Shown: positions 63,711 to 64,000 of the stretch, in pieces | Layout of the letters: each line of letters opens with the position of its first letter | Numbering within the stretch: the first letter of the stretch is position 1 | Assembly: GCF_014836675.1 (NCBI RefSeq) | Contig: NZ_JACSQK010000007.1 | Span: 162,004-226,003 of the forward strand | DNA: 64,000 nt | Reading direction: 5' to 3' | DNA from: Comamonas avium | GTDB taxonomy: Bacteria > Pseudomonadota > Gammaproteobacteria > Burkholderiales > Burkholderiaceae_C | Position numbers and translations under genes: made by a program | Notes under the pieces: generated by a model | Told to the model about the DNA's origin: nothing | The model's database searches: none | Seen by the model: only the letters and a program-made list of their open reading frames with translations

Positions 63711-63848
63711 ATGTGGAAAATTGCTGTAGGTTTCGCCATTTTTGCGGCCATTTCTCTTTATATGATCATGCAATTTGGCGACCAAGTAGATATGAGCGGT
63801 GAGAAACATGGCGCAGATGCCATTCATGCACCCGCAGAAACCAAATAA
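63711..63848 (+). CDS. Small membrane micropeptide (45 residues)
   Basis: The ATG at 63711 has AGGAG 7 nt upstream and reads to TAA at 63848. The peptide begins MWKIAVGFAIFAAIS, a single membrane helix (about 3-20), followed by a polar C-terminus with Asp, Glu, Lys and two His (DQVDMSGEKHGADA). It resembles the small single-helix proteins that accompany membrane complexes, but I recognise no family. It stands between the porin terminator and a hairpin pair, so it forms its own short transcript. Coding support is the ribosome site, in-frame start and amphiphilic layout. Confidence 0.6.
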   Translation: MWKIAVGFAIFAAISLYMIMQFGDQVDMSGEKHGADAIHAPAETK

Positions 63849-63852
63849 AAAA

Positions 63853-63871
63853 GGAGCGCTCTACGCGCTCC
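63853..63871. terminator. Hairpin after the micropeptide gene
   Basis: GGAGCGC (63853-63859), loop TCTAC, GCGCTCC (63865-63871), only a weak T-stretch after it. It starts 5 nt beyond the micropeptide stop. Confidence 0.55.
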
Positions 63872-63910
63872 TGCATTTAGTTTTAGATAGATAACTATCT
63901 GAAATTCAAT

Positions 63911-63941
63911 AAGAGCGCACTACGTGCGCTCTTATTTTTTG
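63911..63941 (+). terminator. Strong terminator at the right end
   Basis: AAGAGCGCAC (63911-63920), loop TAC, GTGCGCTCTT (63924-63933), then ATTTTTTG. A perfect 10-bp stem that could end the micropeptide transcript. The remaining 59 bp to 64000 hold no visible gene. Confidence 0.8.
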
Positions 63942-64000
63942 TGATTTTGCTTTTGAGCACTAAGTACGCTTTCCCTCACCGCTAAAACAAAAACCCCTGC

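Noticed and set aside
1..64000. CRISPR arrays, tRNA or rRNA genes, prophage or insertion sequence
   Set aside because: No regularly spaced direct repeats of CRISPR type, no cloverleaf or rRNA sequence recognised, and no transposase, integrase or phage structural protein in any frame; a tRNAscan or IS search would be decisive.

Overview
The window looks like a piece of the chromosome of a betaproteobacterium of the order Burkholderiales, most likely family Comamonadaceae (Comamonas, Delftia or Acidovorax-like). The reasons are GC-rich coding DNA, a Comamonas/Delftia Omp32-type porin, Bug/TctC and LiuR family genes, a double-length UvrA-like protein, and the short palindromic AGCGCT/AGCAGCTC intergenic repeats I associate with that family. 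No phage, plasmid, transposase, CRISPR array, rRNA or tRNA gene was seen. Almost everything is core metabolism in tightly packed operons. The assignment comes from protein family recognition by eye; no database search was run.

Layout. (1) 1-9365, minus strand: a probable long operon headed by the MerR regulator LiuR. It continues with a PaaI thioesterase, isovaleryl-CoA dehydrogenase, carbonic anhydrase, isocitrate dehydrogenase kinase/phosphatase (AceK), thiolase, a DUF695-like protein, a PNPOx-like flavoprotein, an SDR and an acyl-CoA dehydrogenase cut by the window edge. Two LiuR-type palindromes flank liuR. (2) 9471-10616: YchJ-like protein and a HAD phosphatase. (3) 10995-18198: heme A synthase and heme O synthase on plus converge on a SURF1-cyoDCBA quinol oxidase operon on minus. 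(4) 18620-26033: an MHS/MFS transporter and a 1972-residue tandem UvrA. (5) 26608-37780: TctC-type binding protein, HAD phosphatase, prfC, YhhN, an ABC export system (adaptor, permease, ATPase), ruvAB, phoH-like ybeZ and ybeY.

(6) 37865-42548: a sulfur/persulfide module: BigR-like ArsR repressor, two half-size YeeE/YedE proteins, DUF2892, persulfide-dioxygenase-like MBL enzyme, DsrE-like protein and a TauE/SafE exporter, next to a DUF599 protein. (7) 42753-45520: a two-component system followed by a secreted GlcG/HbpS-like protein. (8) 46015-51464, minus: DbpA helicase, CDF metal exporter, AraC regulator and CPA1 Na+/H+ antiporter. (9) 51562-60370, plus: the second half of leucine catabolism (liuB, liuC, liuD, liuE) interleaved with a DUF4126 membrane protein and GhrA, then YbaK, DUF1289 and a DsbA-fold isomerase. 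(10) 60577-64000: an MHS transporter with a large periplasmic insert, a trimeric porin and a 45-residue membrane micropeptide.

Functionally, regions 1 and 9 together encode the leucine/isovalerate route to acetoacetate plus acetyl-CoA. Thiolase and AceK in region 1 would join this to the glyoxylate shunt. Region 3 encodes a terminal quinol oxidase together with its heme makers. The less ordinary items are the fused UvrA, the quinol oxidase operon with SURF1 and heme A synthase beside it, the kinase-regulator-HbpS trio, the LiuR operon containing aceK, and a family of nested palindromic repeats that double as terminators.
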